DNA of 64,000 nt from Bolinopsis microptera (taxonomy: Eukaryota > Ctenophora > Tentaculata > Lobata > Bolinopsidae), in NCBI RefSeq assembly GCF_026151205.1, contig NC_087074.1, positions 7,247,726 through 7,311,725 on the forward strand, written 5' to 3'. The notes beneath the pieces were generated by a model. That model was not told the DNA's origin, searched no databases, and saw only the letters and a list, made by a program, of their open reading frames with translations. Positions 62,640-64,000 of the stretch are shown here, piece by piece. How positions within the stretch are numbered: the first letter of the stretch is position 1; each line of letters starts with the position of its first letter. The position numbers were made by a program, and so were the translations under genes.

Positions 62640-63600
62640 TCAAATTGTTATCAGTCATTAGAGTTAACGTTAAAAATTCGCCTCATCAACAAACTATGAA
62701 GCACAATGCACATTGTACAATGTACAATGCACATACTGTGTAAACTCTGCAAAATAAATATTGAACCAAAACAGTTTTGAGTTTGTTTGGTAAAATAACT
62801 TTATACTGCTTATGTTCAAAATATTTTGTAAAAACGTCAGTTTTCGATTAATAATTGTTTCAACCTTTAGTAGCTGAAAATGGCTTGTCTCTATGATGTC
62901 TACTACAAAATATGCAATATTTCTAAATTATAGTTAGCTATTTTGCAATCCGCTATACCAATATTAATATAACTCTGCCTTCAATGAAAGAATTGGATTT
63001 TATCTCATTCAGAGGACAGATAAAATTATGACCACTTTATTAAGTTACTAGAGAACCCGTGGTCGCAGGGAGGAAGCTAATAGTATTTTTTGTTAGTAAG
63101 TTTAAATCGCGTCAAAAAATATACTACACAACCGAAGATACAGCCGATTAAAATGTTGCTCGCACTAAACACAACGTAATATCAACAAAACTGATAAAAA
63201 TGCCCTTCTAACAATCTTTGCACGTGCACGTGCGTGTTAAACCCTCGTTACCATGGTTACTTTGCAACCTTAAGCTTTTTACCTAAAGCAAAGTAATTTG
63301 CACGTGGGTGGTTTACAGACAGACATTCTACAAAAAGAATCTTTTGAATTATAATATTGATAAATAACAATATGCTAACTATCCTAAATCCCATATCCTA
63401 TACCTCTATACTATATATGTAATGTGTTATATTATGTTAAATAACACACTTGAAATTTAGACATAAAAACACGTAATCACGAGCTTACGAGAGAATCAGC
63501 AAGGTGGTTTATTCATAAATTAGAGTTATTGTTACTTTGTTAAACCAATGCTTGTTGTTATTAGTCACCTGGTTGTGCTCTGTAGTAATCAGGTGCTGTG
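62640..63600. other. AT-rich stretch without a recognised gene
   Basis: No exon recognised. Contains two overlapping E-boxes (CACGTGCACGTG at about 63220), an X-box-like palindrome GTTACCATGGTTAC at 63247-63260, and another E-box at about 63301. Confidence 0.55.
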
Positions 63601-63610
63601 GAAGTTAACT

Positions 63611-63903
63611 TTATCTTGCTACGTCTTTACTCCAGTACGTGCTCCAACTACCGTCTATACACGTTGTGTCTGAGAACAGGATGTTGAGCACCTCCACCTC
63701 GTTACAGTGTATCACTAGTCGGACACCTGCAGTTCTGGTTAGAGTGATGCGCCAAACCTTGTCAGTAGGAGAGGGGGGATTAACAGGGAAGTTAGTGTAG
63801 GATTCGTCGCACCAGTTGAGACGGTAGTTTAGACTTTTAGAGTAGTGGAGAAGTTGAGGTCGACTATTCCTACATACCTTAGTTCCCAAAAATTTGTGTG
63901 CCA
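63611..63903 (-). CDS. exon-like ORF, unrecognised, possibly 5' part of the Cys-rich gene
   Basis: The minus frame from an ATG at 63903 (MAHKFLGTKVCRNSRPQL) encodes LNYRLNWCDESYTNFPVN, DKVWRITLTRTAGVRLVIHC and SDTTCIDGSWSTYW, ending at TAA 63611-63613. Composition is protein-like, with spaced Cys and Trp like an extracellular domain. A donor A|GTAAAG at 63630 would leave in phase 1, matching the phase-1 chain starting at 62382. An acceptor-like CTAAG at 63878-63882 could also open the exon. I cannot name the domain. Confidence 0.4.
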
Positions 63904-64000
63904 TTATATTGAGCACAATTTATTTGAGCCCGAAAAATTTGGGCAGAAAATTTGAACTCATTTGGGCGACCGAAAATTTGGGCACAAATTCTTCGAAAAA

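Overview
This is a stretch of animal (metazoan) nuclear DNA. It shows spliceosomal GT-AG introns up to about 14 kb, a eukaryotic tRNA gene with an internal promoter, CUT DNA-binding domains (an animal homeobox-class module), and extracellular ephrin-receptor-like cysteine repeats with a Sushi domain. Base composition looks moderately AT-rich, with many short-unit tandem arrays. I cannot name the species. An invertebrate is likely, but the sequence alone does not fix the lineage.

Layout. (1) Bases 1-351: a CCT microsatellite followed by a possible last exon of a plus-strand gene. (2) Bases 1081-2147, minus strand: four phase-consistent exons giving the N-terminal part of an unrecognised protein. 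(3) Bases 2627-2699: a tRNA-Phe(GAA) gene in the divergent intergenic region. (4) Bases 4028-45728, plus strand: one gene of about 41.7 kb that I assemble from 20 exons. All junctions are GT-AG and all phases agree, giving 2760 nt and a 919-residue protein. (5) Bases 45729-59505: about 13.8 kb with no convincing gene, but large minisatellites, hairpins and E-box clusters. (6) Bases 59506-62382, minus strand: six exons, all phase 1-1, of an extracellular protein with ephrin-receptor-like cysteine repeats and a Sushi domain. Two of these exons lie in a recent tandem duplication. (7) Bases 63611-63916, minus strand: one further exon-like ORF near the window end.

The centre of the window is the CUT gene. 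Its order is a Ser/Pro-rich N-terminus, CUT1, a partial homeodomain-like helix pair, CUT2, a degenerate homeodomain, CUT3, CUT4, and a Ser/Thr/Pro-rich tail ending in a small basic patch. The families I know are ONECUT (one CUT plus homeodomain), CUX (three CUTs plus a C-terminal homeodomain) and SATB (CUT-like domain, two CUTs and a C-terminal homeodomain). None has four CUTs with homeodomain-like segments between them and none at the C-terminus.

The introns and flanks are rich in ordered non-coding structure. There is a 20-bp CRE/E-box array 45 bp before the CUT2 second-half exon, a second E-box array, and dispersed RFX/X-box-like palindromes. The core CACGTG is strongly enriched (roughly 60 by hand count outside arrays). 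Other structures are a 729-bp near-perfect fold-back element bounded by TTAA, a 37-bp-stem pre-miRNA-like hairpin, and several minisatellites with block structure.
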